Part shown: positions 54,921 through 63,986 of the stretch, piece after piece
Layout: each line of letters begins with the position of its first letter
How positions within the stretch are numbered: position 1 is the stretch's first letter
NCBI GenBank assembly: GCA_964601895.1
Contig: CAZROT010000002.1
Location: forward strand, 124,001 to 188,000
Length of the DNA: 64,000 nt
Reading direction: 5' to 3'
DNA from: CAZROT01 sp964601895
GTDB taxonomy: Bacteria > Pseudomonadota > Gammaproteobacteria > Enterobacterales > Enterobacteriaceae
Translations under genes and position numbers: made by a program
Notes under the pieces: model-generated
Databases searched by the model: none
The model's input: the letters and a program-made list of their open reading frames with translations, nothing else
What the model was told of the DNA's origin: nothing

Positions 54921-55130
54921 ATGTCTAAGTTAAAAGGTAGCGTTAAGTGGTTCAATGAAGCTAAAGGGTTTGGTTTCATTACCCCAGAAGATGGTGGCAA
55001 AGATGTGTTCGTTCATTTCTCCGCTATTTCCAGTAACGGTTTTAAGACGCTTGCTGAAGGTCAGCGCGTAGAGTTTGAAATTCACAACAGTGCTAAAGGG
55101 CCATCAGCTGCTAACGTTATCACTATCTAA
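54921..55130 (+). CDS. cspE: Cold-shock-family RNA chaperone CspE
   Basis: A 69-residue single cold-shock domain. RNP1 KGFGFITP and RNP2 DVFVHFSAI are complete. The text follows E. coli CspE (MSKxKGxVKWFNExKGFGF, ending GPSAANVI.) more closely than CspA or CspC. It binds single-stranded nucleic acids and antagonises terminators. A longer frame from 54777 adds unrelated residues; the ATG at 54921 with AAAGG upstream is the start. It is closed by a strong terminator. Confidence 0.95.
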   Translation: MSKLKGSVKWFNEAKGFGFITPEDGGKDVFVHFSAISSNGFKTLAEGQRVEFEIHNSAKGPSAANVITI

Positions 55131-55146
55131 ATTCTGACCATTACTT

Positions 55147-55174
55147 AAAAAACCCGGGTAATAGCGGGTTTTTT
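55147..55174 (+). terminator. Rho-independent terminator after cspE
   Basis: AAAAAACCCG and CGGGTTTTTT form a 10-bp stem with an 8-base loop and T6 on the plus strand, 17 bases past the cspE stop. Confidence 0.9.
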
Positions 55175-55729
55175 AGGTTTTATTTATCCTGTTTTTCTGT
55201 AACGGCATGTGCTGTTATTTTTCTGTGAGCAGAGATAATCCTGTTACCCGACTTGCCGTCGAAGGATAGGAATTACCTGTATAATCAGCTAGCAATGTTC
55301 ACATAAAAATACCCTGATAACCCTCCATTTTATTTATCTTCTGTAAAATATACTGTTTTATAAGCTCTGCATACGTTAATGATGAGGTTATCATTCGTTA
55401 TAACAGCTTAATTCCAATACTAATTCACGCTGAAAGAAAATGCATTGCCTGAAAGGGCATGGTCTCTGTCATTTTTCAACCTGGCTGAAAGCCTCTGTCT
55501 TAATTGATTAAATTAAAATTGATGTCAATCATGCCTGTAGATGAGGCTGTTACTGAACAAGGGTTGCATACTAGTTATTGAAATAGAAGGAATTTTACTG
55601 AGAGCGGAGTAAACAGGAACATGACCGTCGTGTGCGGACATGTGTTATGTCATGGGCGCTGTAATTATTGCAGGCATTATTTGACAGCGATATTTATTTC
55701 TATGGGTTATTCTTTTTAAGGTAATTAAC
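55175..55729. other. Gene-free region between cspE and the PP2C-like gene
   Basis: About 555 bases without a supported coding frame, repeat or RNA gene. The right end carries TAAGG, 8 bases before the ATG at 55730. Confidence 0.4.
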
Positions 55730-57162
55730 ATGAATGCGTATAGAGAATCTTATCTATGAAGATGAAGGCATCTGTATCTCAACGTGACATTACACCAGTG
55801 AAGGCTGCCAGCTCGCAGCTGTTAGCTACCGCGGATCAGCCCTACTCCAGCTGGAACAAGCTAATTAAGGCAGTAAGAAATTCCTCTAATCGTACCCTGT
55901 AGTCTCGGCATCTGTATGAGGAGGGATCACTGCAATTTAAAATTAAAACGGCGTATCAGTGTTACGACATCCGCGTGGATAAAGACTATAACGTTCAGGT
56001 TGACGCCATCAGAACACCTCATGGTAGCTTTTTAAAAGAGCTGTGGTTCAAAATAACCCATTGTGCAGGACTCAGCGCTGTATTCGGTCACACGTCACTG
56101 GATACCCGGGTAGAAGCAATAAAAGCAGCAGTAAGGCAGCAGGTGATGCCCGCGCCATTAGAGCACATCAATTTTACCGGTGCCCGCCATATTGCGAAAG
56201 GACAACCGAGTGAAGACTACTACTATCACGATACGCTAACTATTACTAATCCACAGTTTAATCCAGTAGATTTTTCAAGGACTATTATTCAACAGATACA
56301 ACATGAAACCAGGGAGTTTGACCCTACTATTGGATCAACACTCTGTATGACTCTGATAACGCGTAACCCTCAGACTGATGCCATTGAATTTACCGTTACC
56401 AATCTGGGTGACAGCGGTCTGGTATTGCTGGTAGAAAAAGAGGACGGCTCTCTGCTGATCGTCAGGCTGGTAGAATACGATAAACCAAACCTGCCACGTA
56501 TACAGCAGCACATTGAGGCAAACGGTGGAATTTTAATTAAAGATTCGAATGCATACAGGGTGGAGCAACGTGTTAAGGATCAAGATATCCTATTATCACT
56601 GGCTATGGGCGCTGTGCTGGCTGATCATGGCATGATCTGTCTCGTACGTTATCCAAAGATCGTCGAATTTAAACCGGGCACAGCTGCGTATCAAGAACTG
56701 CAGCGTATCCTGGACATAGAAAAATCAGGCGATATTCAGGAATTAATGGCCTCGGGAAGAGTACGCTTTGCGGCCCATAGCGATTACCCGGATATCCTCA
56801 ATGCCGTGCGCACTGATTGGGTGGCGACTTTCCAGGGGGCAGACTATAAACTGATCAGACCCGCAGACCATCCCGTCGATGGGCAGGATAACAGACCGGT
56901 ACTCCACTATTTTGATAACAACAAAAATTTCTTTTTTGGTAATAAAAAAGTGAATTATGCTAATAACCCCAGGGCTAAAGCACGTATTCATCCTGGCAAT
57001 GAAAAGAGTGATGACATGACTCTGATACGCAGTGACCCGCGTTATGTACAAGCCGGTGAGGTACAGATAGTGTGTGTTTTAGACGGGCATGGCAGCCCAA
57101 CGGTAGCGCTTATTGGTAGCCAGATGGTGGAAAAAGCAGTGAAAGCAGCGGTTTCATCATAG
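55730..57162 (+). pseudogene. PP2C-like protein phosphatase gene interrupted by an in-frame TAG (and possibly a frameshift)
   Basis: The intact frame 55975-57162 encodes 395 residues with PP2C motifs: GST (120-122), NLGDS (143-147), HIEANGG (179-185), SLAMGAV (208-214) and DDMT (346-349). The metal-binding DGHG comes last (370-373) instead of before GST. Upstream in the same frame, codons run back through a single TAG at 55900-55902 to ATG 55756, whose product begins MKMKASVSQRDITPVKAA; a CAG-to-TAG change would explain the stop. The good ribosome site is before ATG 55730, which opens a 9-codon frame (MNAYRESYL) overlapping ATG 55756 as ATGA, so an early frameshift or a leader peptide is possible. 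Secreted PP2C-like effectors are known in bacteria; this role is inferred. Confidence 0.65.
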
Positions 57163-57421
57163 CAACAGGCAAGCCCGGATAAATAAGCCGCAGGGTAAAT
57201 TTTCTGCCCCCTGAGCCTGGTGTTAACTGTCTACCCTGGCTGATACACCGTCTCAGGATGGCCTGTTTACCAGGCATCAGTGCTAACTACTCGTATCTTC
57301 AAGGTTTTTTCCCTATCCAGTGTAGCCGCAGGTATGATATACAGATAACCCCGGTCTTTTTCACAAAAAGAAACAGACAGGTAAACCAGCCGATAAGCAG
57401 GCCATATCCTATTGAGGCGCT

Positions 57422-58054
57422 ATGAAATATCGTATTATTCCCGTCACCCTGTTTCGCCAGAATTGCAGTGTCATCTGGTGCGAAGATACTCGTGAAGCTG
57501 CGCTGGTTGACCCGGGTGGTGAGCCAGAAAAAATTATTGCTGAAATTTCATTACAGGGTGTCAGCATGACACAAATACTGCTAACTCATGGTCATCTGGA
57601 TCATGTGGGTGCGGTAAAGGAGCTGGCAGATTATTTTAAGGTGCCTGTTTATGGGCCACAAAAAGAAGATATTTTCTGGCTGGAGAATCTGCCGGCCCAG
57701 AGTCGTATGCTTGGTCTGCCTGAATGCCAGTCTTTCACGCCCACAGACTGGCTTGAAGAAGGAGCCAGGGTAAGCATTGGTAAACTATGTTTATCGGTAC
57801 TCCATTGCCCCGGGCATACACCGGGTCATATTGTGTTTATTGATAAAAAAGCACGTCTTGCATTGTCAGGTGATGTTTTATTTCACGGCGGAGTCGGGCG
57901 CACTGATTTTCCACGCAGTAACCATCAGCAATTAATCGATAGTATTCGTAACAAATTGTTACCACTTGGTGATGATATCACTTTTATACCCGGGCATGGT
58001 GGCATATCCACTTTCGGTCATGAGCGCCAGACTAATCCCTTTTTGAGGAAGTGA
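57422..58054 (+). CDS. ycbL: Metallo-beta-lactamase-fold hydrolase YcbL (GloC-type glyoxalase II)
   Basis: A 210-residue enzyme of the glyoxalase II type. The zinc motif THGHLDHVG and further ligands HCPGHTPGH, SGDVLF and PGHGGIS are intact. E. coli YcbL (GloC) hydrolyses S-lactoylglutathione, and it is next to aspC there as here. It is preceded by about 260 bases without a gene. A long hairpin (58063-58117, AACGATAACCCC with GGGGTTGTCGTT) follows and may end transcription. Confidence 0.93.
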   Translation: MKYRIIPVTLFRQNCSVIWCEDTREAALVDPGGEPEKIIAEISLQGVSMTQILLTHGHLDHVGAVKELADYFKVPVYGPQKEDIFWLENLPAQSRMLGLPECQSFTPTDWLEEGARVSIGKLCLSVLHCPGHTPGHIVFIDKKARLALSGDVLFHGGVGRTDFPRSNHQQLIDSIRNKLLPLGDDITFIPGHGGISTFGHERQTNPFLRK

Positions 58055-58062
58055 TGGTGTTA

Positions 58063-58117
58063 CTTAACGATAACCCCGGATGTGAACACAGCGCTTATGG
58101 GGTTGTCGTTATGTTAA
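58063..58117. terminator. Possible hairpin terminator between ycbL and aspC
   Basis: AACGATAACCCC (58066-58077) pairs with GGGGTTGTCGTT (58099-58110) with one G-T pair, and CTTAAC/GTTAAG extends the stem after a bulge. The loop is 21 bases and there is no T run. It lies between the convergent ends of ycbL and aspC. Confidence 0.35.
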
Positions 58118-58243
58118 GCGTCGCGGTGTCATGTCAGCCAGTAAAGGCTGCGGGATAAATTGTTAACACAGGAGCACAGTACCTGAGTTAACTTTTTCCG
58201 GGTGATGTTTTTATTATCGTTGGTCTTTTTAGTGCTTATTGCG

Positions 58244-59458
58244 TCACTTTTGTGTGCCGTCTGCTGACGACACCACAGCAGCAATTGCTGCACAGAGTGA
58301 CGGTAAGTTTGCTGGCGTCATGCCTGCCACATTGATACGGCCGGAATTGACTGCATAGATACCGAACTCGCTGCGCAAGCGTAAAATCTGCTGTTGAGTT
58401 AATCCACTGAATGAAAACATACCTTTTTGTCTGGCAATAAAACTGAAATCCTGGTGAGTACCTTTTTCTTTAAGCATTTTTACAAACAGCTGGCGCATTT
58501 GTTGAATACGCTGACGCATACTGATTAATTCCTGCTGCCATAGTGTACGCAGGGTAGTATTGCTCAAAATAGTGGCCACTACCGCGGCACCATGAGCAGG
58601 CGGATTAGAATAATTTGCACGAATAATCGCTTTAATCTGGCTGAACAGCCTGTCTGCCGTTTCCTGATTGTGCGCTACGAAGGTACAGGCACCCACACGT
58701 TCATTGTATAAACCAAAATTTTTAGAATACGAACTGGCGACTATCAGTTCCTGGTGTCTGGCAGCAAAAGTGCGTAAACCCCGGACATCTTCTTCCAGAC
58801 CTTCTGCAAGCCCCTGATAAGCAATATCAAACAGGGGTAACCAGCCTTTAGTAGCAGAAAGTTCAGCCAGTTCAGTCCATTGTGCTTCATCAGGATCGAT
58901 ACCTGTAGGATTATGGCAACAGCCATGAAATAACACTACATCACCCGCTCCTGCATCTGCGAGGCTCTTTAGCATATTCGCAAAATCCAGATCATGACTG
59001 GCGGCGTTGTAATAGTTATATTCCCTGACTTCCAGGCCTGCGGTAGTAAAAATGGTTTTGTGGTTCGGCCAGGTTGGGCTGCTGACCCAAATACGTCTGG
59101 CTGCAGTCTGTTGGACAATAAAATCAGCAGCAATTCTTAGCGCAGCAGTACCGCCAGGTGTCTGTGCAGTATGAGCACGGTTTTCAGCGATAACAGGATG
59201 CTGTCTGCCAAATAACAGCTGTTGTGTATAACGGGCAAAATCAGGAAGACCATCGATGCCCAGATAATTTTTACTGGTTTCGTTTTCCAGTAAATATTGC
59301 TCCGCTTTTTTGACACTTTGCATTATCGGTGTTTTGCCTGTTTCATCTGTATAAACACCGATGCCGAGATTAATTTTTTCCGCACGTGTATCGGAATAAA
59401 AGATATCTGCCAGACCAAGAATCGGATCTGCAGGGGCAGCTTTAATATTTTCAAACAT
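58244..59458 (-). CDS. aspC: Aspartate aminotransferase
   Basis: A 404-residue PLP enzyme (E. coli AspC 396) interconverting aspartate and oxaloacetate with glutamate, and able to transaminate aromatic amino acids. The PLP Lys is in SSYSKNFGLYNERVGA. TAQTPGGTAALR, WPNHKTIF, HGCCHNPTGIDP and RINVAGMTP are typical. The N-terminus MFENIKAAPADPILGLADIF fixes the start. A short polar tail (VVSSADGTQK) is added at the C-terminus. It lies next to ycbL, as in E. coli. Confidence 0.95.
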   Translation of the reverse strand: MFENIKAAPADPILGLADIFYSDTRAEKINLGIGVYTDETGKTPIMQSVKKAEQYLLENETSKNYLGIDGLPDFARYTQQLLFGRQHPVIAENRAHTAQTPGGTAALRIAADFIVQQTAARRIWVSSPTWPNHKTIFTTAGLEVREYNYYNAASHDLDFANMLKSLADAGAGDVVLFHGCCHNPTGIDPDEAQWTELAELSATKGWLPLFDIAYQGLAEGLEEDVRGLRTFAARHQELIVASSYSKNFGLYNERVGACTFVAHNQETADRLFSQIKAIIRANYSNPPAHGAAVVATILSNTTLRTLWQQELISMRQRIQQMRQLFVKMLKEKGTHQDFSFIARQKGMFSFSGLTQQQILRLRSEFGIYAVNSGRINVAGMTPANLPSLCAAIAAVVSSADGTQK

Positions 59459-59701
59459 AGTCAGTGAGGTTCCATGGCTGGATCTGAAACAGGCAGAGTT
59501 ATTAAGGTTAACGCCAGTTCAGTTTTTTTCCAATTCTTATTAGGGGATAAAATAAAATATATTGCTGTGTTATTGAAATGATATTATCAAATTTTCTAGT
59601 GAAAATTATTTGCATCACTGAAAATAATGTTTATAACGGGTGTGCATTCAGCCCGGCTGCACTGGCAGTGCGGTTTGTCAGATTTTCCTGAGGCAGATAT
59701 T

Positions 59702-60313
59702 TTATAACCAGTTGTTACCATTACGGATGATACCAACGGCTAATCCTTCAATGCTCAGGCTCTGCTGTTGCAGGTCAACTACGATAGGAGAAAAAGCACT
59801 GTTTTCCGGTAAGAGACTGATAATATGCCCTTGTTTTTTAAACCGCTTAACCGTTACTTCATCATCAATACGCGCAACGACTACCTGGCCATCACATACC
59901 TGCTGTGTTTTATGTACTGCCAGCAGATCGCCATCAAAAATACCAATGTCTTTCATTGACATGCCATGAACTCGTAACAGGAAATCAGCATGAGGCTTAA
60001 ATAAGGTAGCGTCGATTTTGCAGTATTCTTCTATATATTGTTCAGCCAGTAATGGCTCTCCGGCAGCAACCCTGCCAACGAGTGGTAATCCATCGTTATT
60101 TTTTATCAGCAGACGAATACCACGGGAAGCACCAGGAATAATCTCGAGAATGCCTTTACGGGCAAGCGCTTTTAAATGTTCCTCCGCGGCATTGGGAGAA
60201 CGAAAGCCCAGATGACTGGCAATTTCAGCACGTGTCGGTGGCATACCCGTCTGCACAATATAATCACGAATGAGATCGTGGATCTGTTGTTGTCTGGTAG
60301 TTAGCGCTTTCAT
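59702..60313 (-). CDS. lexA: LexA repressor of the SOS response
   Basis: A 203-residue repressor (E. coli 202). The winged helix begins MKALTTRQQQIHDLIRDYI, and the recognition helix lies in TRAEIASHLGFRSPNAAEEHL. The self-cleavage site Ala-Gly is in GRVAAGEP, and the catalytic Ser/Lys are in HGMSMKDIG and VTVKRFKK. The ATG at 60313 gives the family start; the longer frame to 60379 would run through the operators. Two SOS boxes lie directly upstream, so autoregulation is retained. Confidence 0.97.
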   Translation of the reverse strand: MKALTTRQQQIHDLIRDYIVQTGMPPTRAEIASHLGFRSPNAAEEHLKALARKGILEIIPGASRGIRLLIKNNDGLPLVGRVAAGEPLLAEQYIEEYCKIDATLFKPHADFLLRVHGMSMKDIGIFDGDLLAVHKTQQVCDGQVVVARIDDEVTVKRFKKQGHIISLLPENSAFSPIVVDLQQQSLSIEGLAVGIIRNGNNWL

Positions 60314-60322
60314 ACAGCTTAC

Positions 60323-60338
60323 CTGTTTTTCTATACAG
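60323..60338. promoter_or_regulatory. LexA operator (SOS box) 1
   Basis: CTGTTTTTCTATACAG matches the CTG-N10-CAG consensus and lies 10 bases before the lexA start. Confidence 0.92.
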
Positions 60339-60342
60339 TTGT

Positions 60343-60358
60343 CTGTAATGATATACAG
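60343..60358. promoter_or_regulatory. LexA operator (SOS box) 2
   Basis: CTGTAATGATATACAG matches CTG-N10-CAG, 4 bases from box 1. The tandem pair upstream of lexA is as in E. coli. Confidence 0.92.
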
Positions 60359-60533
60359 CTTATTTTTGTTTGTGAACAATAATTTAACTAAAAAGTTTCT
60401 CTGTGTGGTTAACGTTTACCCAGGAAAACCTGGGTGTCGTACGTTAGTTGTTAGCGGCGAACACACTGCCAGCTGATCGCTTGATCATGCGGAACAGCGT
60501 CATTATTGCAGAATCAGTACGCGGTTCGTGAGC

Positions 60534-61055
60534 TTAGCAGGCAGCACTACCAAGCGCGACACACACGAATAATGACCATGCCGCTACAGCGATACTGGCA
60601 GTCATGCCGGCTAACAGTAAACCTGTCTGACGGGCTATTCTGCCAGTCAGAATACGATAAATAATGAAGATAAGCTGGACGCAACAGATGATTATCAAAA
60701 CAGGAGATATAAAAAAACTTACCAGGATGAGAAAAATAAAAATAAAGGCTATTTCTCTATAGATAGCAATAGCTATGATTGCCATGAATAGCATCATCAA
60801 CACCAGGAAAAATAAACGCACTTCTCCGGCCATCAGGCTATCAAACCAGGAGTAACAGCAGCCACTGAATGCAATAAGAATAACACTGACTACCATGGCA
60901 GCATCAGCATAATTGTTGAAATCATACTCGATGAGAGCAAGCGGTATTGAAGTACAGACAGCCATTACCACCAACAGTATCGCAGCAATTTTTACATTGA
61001 CAGGCTTAATGTGCCTTTCGGGCTTATCTGCAAGCTTTGTGAAACCATGAAACAT
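60534..61055 (-). CDS. Unknown integral membrane protein
   Basis: A 173-residue protein with a polar, basic first 20 residues and about five hydrophobic segments (AAILLVVMAVCTSIPLALI, MVVSVILIAFSGCCY, LFFLVLMMLFMAIIAIAI, IAFIFIFLILVSFFI, and a final pair). No family is recognised and no motif is seen. It lies between lexA and tRNA-Arg, in the position of dinF in some enterics, but it does not resemble the much longer DinF. The ATG at 61055 has a plausible context; the ribosome site is not strong. Confidence 0.6.
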   Translation of the reverse strand: MFHGFTKLADKPERHIKPVNVKIAAILLVVMAVCTSIPLALIEYDFNNYADAAMVVSVILIAFSGCCYSWFDSLMAGEVRLFFLVLMMLFMAIIAIAIYREIAFIFIFLILVSFFISPVLIIICCVQLIFIIYRILTGRIARQTGLLLAGMTASIAVAAWSLFVCVALGSAAC

Positions 61056-61180
61056 AACAGTGACTCACTCTTTGAGACTGGGAAGAAACAGAGCAGTTAC
61101 TATATGAATAACACTGGCCGATAATCTGGTCATTTTTAGTGAATTAATGTGAAAAATAAAGATAACGTGATGATTTTAGC

Positions 61181-61257
61181 TGGTACGCCCTACAGGATTC
61201 GAACCTGTGACCTACGGCTTAGAAGGCCGTTGCTCTATCCAGCTGAGCTAAGGGCGC
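61181..61257 (-). tRNA. argU: tRNA-Arg (anticodon UCU)
   Basis: A 77-base cloverleaf on the minus strand with encoded CCA. The acceptor GCGCCCT pairs with AGGGCGT (one G-T pair), the anticodon stem ACGGC/GCCGT holds the loop CTTCTAA, and the T arm has GGTTCGAA. Anticodon UCU reads AGA/AGG. It is next to folD, as argU is in E. coli, and argU is a well-known integration site, but no integrase is seen here. Confidence 0.95.
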
Positions 61258-61462
61258 ATTTTACTGTCAATAGTAATGGTTTTGGGATAACAGGCAGTGA
61301 AGTGCGGATGGGGATTATTACTGTCAGTTGTTGTTGAGTCAATGGCTTTCTCGTCTGAAATAATTTATACCTGATATTTTATCCGTATTTCATCCTGACA
61401 GCAGAGGCTGATTCTGACAGAATACGTCTTTCGTATGTCTGATTGATTAGCCCGGTATAGTG

Positions 61463-62326
61463 ATGTCTGCAAGAATTATTGATGGTAAGGCGATTGCACA
61501 ACAGGTCATTAATGAAGTGGCTGTGCAGGTGCAACAACGTGTTGTCATGGGTAAGCGTGTTCCTGGTCTGGCGATGGTGCGGGTGGGTGACGATCCTGCA
61601 TCACAAATCTATGTTGCCAGTAAAAAGCGTGCCTGCGAGGCTGTGGGTTTTTTATCTTTTTCTTACAATATGCCTGCAACAATCAGTGAAGCTGAATTAT
61701 TAACGCTGATTGATAGCCTCAATGACAATCACGAAATTGACGGTATCCTGGTACAATTACCATTACCTCAAGGCATGGATAATATCAGGGTACTGGAACG
61801 TATTCATGCGCATAAAGATATTGATGGGTTTCATCCGTGGAATGTAGGACGTCTGTGCCAGGGAGCACCTGAGCTGCGGCCCTGTACTCCAGCAGGTATT
61901 ATGACACTGCTGGCGCATTATAATATCACTACATCTGGCCAGCATGCAGTAATAGTCGGTGCGTCTAATATTGTGGGTCGTCCAATGAGTCTGGAGTTAC
62001 TGCTGGCAGGTTGCACTATTACTGTAGCCCACCGTTTAACCAGGAATCTGCGGCAGCATGTAGAAGCCGCCGATTTATTGGTGGTTGCTGTAGGCAAGCC
62101 GGGCATTATTCCGGGTAGCTGGATTAAGCCTGGCGCTGTTGTTATGGATGTCGGTATTAATCGTCTGAAGAATGGCAAGGTTGTCGGCGATGTAGAATTT
62201 GATGTTGCTGTTAAGCGCGCAAGTGTGATTACGCCTGTTCCGGGTGGTGTCGGGCCCATGACGGTGGCAACATTGATGCGTAATACATTGCAGGCTTGCG
62301 AGAAATATCACGATATCAATCCGTGA
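61463..62326 (+). CDS. folD: Bifunctional methylenetetrahydrofolate dehydrogenase/cyclohydrolase
   Basis: A 287-residue enzyme converting 5,10-methylene-THF to 10-formyl-THF in two steps. Motifs: the catalytic Lys in YVASKKRACE, GILVQLPLPQGM, KDIDGFHPWNVG, NADP-binding GASNIVGRPMS and PGGVGPMTVA. I use the ATG at 61463; the GTG three bases earlier is less likely. It provides the substrate consumed by PurU. A weak hairpin (CACTGAA/TTCAGTG, 62345-62361) follows. Confidence 0.96.
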   Translation: MSARIIDGKAIAQQVINEVAVQVQQRVVMGKRVPGLAMVRVGDDPASQIYVASKKRACEAVGFLSFSYNMPATISEAELLTLIDSLNDNHEIDGILVQLPLPQGMDNIRVLERIHAHKDIDGFHPWNVGRLCQGAPELRPCTPAGIMTLLAHYNITTSGQHAVIVGASNIVGRPMSLELLLAGCTITVAHRLTRNLRQHVEAADLLVVAVGKPGIIPGSWIKPGAVVMDVGINRLKNGKVVGDVEFDVAVKRASVITPVPGGVGPMTVATLMRNTLQACEKYHDINP

Positions 62327-62500
62327 CAGGAACGTGCCACACTGCACTGAAACATTCAGTGTCTGCTTTACCCAAAATCCTGTGTTGTTATCAGCGTGCT
62401 GTTTATGGTTGCTTATCTGACGAAAAAATTATACCCATTGTCTGATTTATCCTGTCAGTATTGAATGTGTTTGCTTTTGCCAGCATCGCCGGCAGCAGGC

Positions 62501-63274
62501 TTATGACGCGTGATTTTTTATCAGAAAACGACGAATAACGTTTGAGACTACCAGCGGTTTTTCTGCGTGAACCCAGTGGCTGGCACCGGTAATGACGTGT
62601 GCACGTGCCTGTGGAAACTGTCGGGCAATGTCGTCAAAATGCACATCCTGCAGGTAAGGGGAGTCTCCTGCCCGTATAAACAATACAGGATGTTGAAAGG
62701 GAGATATTTGTTGCCAGCCCTGGATATTGTCGTATTGATCTATCAACGCGGGCAGATTAAAGCGCCAGGCTCCCTGATGGAACGATTTCAGCAAAAATGC
62801 AATCACTTCATTTTGGTTAATAAAAGCACGCATCTGTTGTGCTGCCTCTTGCCTTTGCGTGATTCCAGCCGCTGTTACTGCCTTCAGGGCAGCGAAAATG
62901 CTGTCGTGTCGCCGGACCTGGTAAGCTACGGGAGCGATATCAATGATAATTAGTTTATCGATACGAGCAGCGGCAATCGAACTCATCGCCATCGCTACTT
63001 TTCCTCCCATGGAATGGCCAATAATAATGGCTTTTTCTATCTGTAGTTGATCCAGCAGTGTCAGCACATCCCTGGCCATAACAGGGTAGTTCATTTTTTC
63101 ATCATGAAAAGAGAGCCCGTGATTGCGTAGATCAACGCTGACGACAGGATAGTCTGGTTGTAATGCGCGGGCGAGAGTACCGAGGTTATCCATACTGCCA
63201 AACAGGCCATGCAGTAGTATGACTGGTAAATGCTGAGCTTTTGCATCACGTTGTAAACGATAATGTAAATACAT
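62501..63274 (-). CDS. ybfF: Alpha/beta-hydrolase esterase YbfF
   Basis: A 257-residue esterase. The oxyanion HGLFGSMDNLG, the nucleophile elbow GHSMGGKVAM and the final His in GASHWVHAEKP are present. E. coli YbfF hydrolyses acyl-CoA-type thioesters and short esters; the physiological substrate is unclear. It diverges from seqA by 144 bases, as in E. coli (ybfF/seqA/pgm). Confidence 0.94.
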   Translation of the reverse strand: MYLHYRLQRDAKAQHLPVILLHGLFGSMDNLGTLARALQPDYPVVSVDLRNHGLSFHDEKMNYPVMARDVLTLLDQLQIEKAIIIGHSMGGKVAMAMSSIAAARIDKLIIIDIAPVAYQVRRHDSIFAALKAVTAAGITQRQEAAQQMRAFINQNEVIAFLLKSFHQGAWRFNLPALIDQYDNIQGWQQISPFQHPVLFIRAGDSPYLQDVHFDDIARQFPQARAHVITGASHWVHAEKPLVVSNVIRRFLIKNHAS

Positions 63275-63418
63275 GGTGAATTCGTCTGATGATAAATATA
63301 AAGGTTAGTGTATCATGGCCGCTGGATATTCTGCTGCCCTGAAAGGTTCAGGCAGCATTAACGTACCTAATTTCTTAAATCAGGTTTTAAGATAAAGGAA
63401 AACCAGTACGGAATGATA

Positions 63419-63928
63419 ATGAAAACGATTGAAGTCGATGAAGATCTCTATCGCTATATCGCCAGCCATACGCAGCATATTGGTGAGAATGCCTCTGATA
63501 TTTTACGACGCATGTTAAGTTTTACTGCCACAAAGCCGCTGCCAGAATGTCTGAACGAGACAGTGAAAGCAGCTACAGATATCCGAGTACAGGCGCTGCA
63601 TGAACTGTTACTTTCTGACAGTTACAAACAGCAGCGTAAGGTAGTCAGCCGCTTTATGTTGATACTTTCTTCGCTGTATGCACTGAATGCGGGTGAATTT
63701 GCGCGCGCAATACGCTCACTACATGGGCGTACAAGGGCTTATTTTGCTGCAGACTTACAGACGCTGCACAGGCATGGCGCACAGACTAAACCGCGGCAGG
63801 TGCCCGGTACTCCCTGGTGGGTGATTACCAATACCAATACAGATCGTAAACGCATGATGGTGCAACATATCATGTACGCCATGCAGTTTCCGGTAGAGTT
63901 AACTGAAAGCGTGTGCGCTACCCTGTAA
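63419..63928 (+). CDS. seqA: Negative regulator of replication initiation SeqA
   Basis: A 169-residue protein (E. coli SeqA 181) that binds hemimethylated GATC pairs and sequesters oriC after initiation. The N-terminal multimerisation domain is MKTIEVDEDLYRYIASH..HIGENASDILRRML. The linker is shorter than in E. coli. The C-terminal DNA-binding domain has LHGRTRAYFAAD and VPGTPWWVITNTNTDRKR. The ATG at 63419 matches the family start; the one at 63413 adds two residues. Its presence implies Dam methylation in this organism. Confidence 0.95.
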   Translation: MKTIEVDEDLYRYIASHTQHIGENASDILRRMLSFTATKPLPECLNETVKAATDIRVQALHELLLSDSYKQQRKVVSRFMLILSSLYALNAGEFARAIRSLHGRTRAYFAADLQTLHRHGAQTKPRQVPGTPWWVITNTNTDRKRMMVQHIMYAMQFPVELTESVCATL

Positions 63929-63986
63929 AAGAGTTACTCTTTCTGACAGTCAGGCTGTGAATATTCTTCTTACATGAGGAGCCATC

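Noticed and set aside
60418..60435. Hairpin ACCCAGG-AAAA-CCTGGGT upstream of lexA as a terminator
   Set aside because: No T run on either strand and no gene ending at the right distance; too weak to list as a feature.
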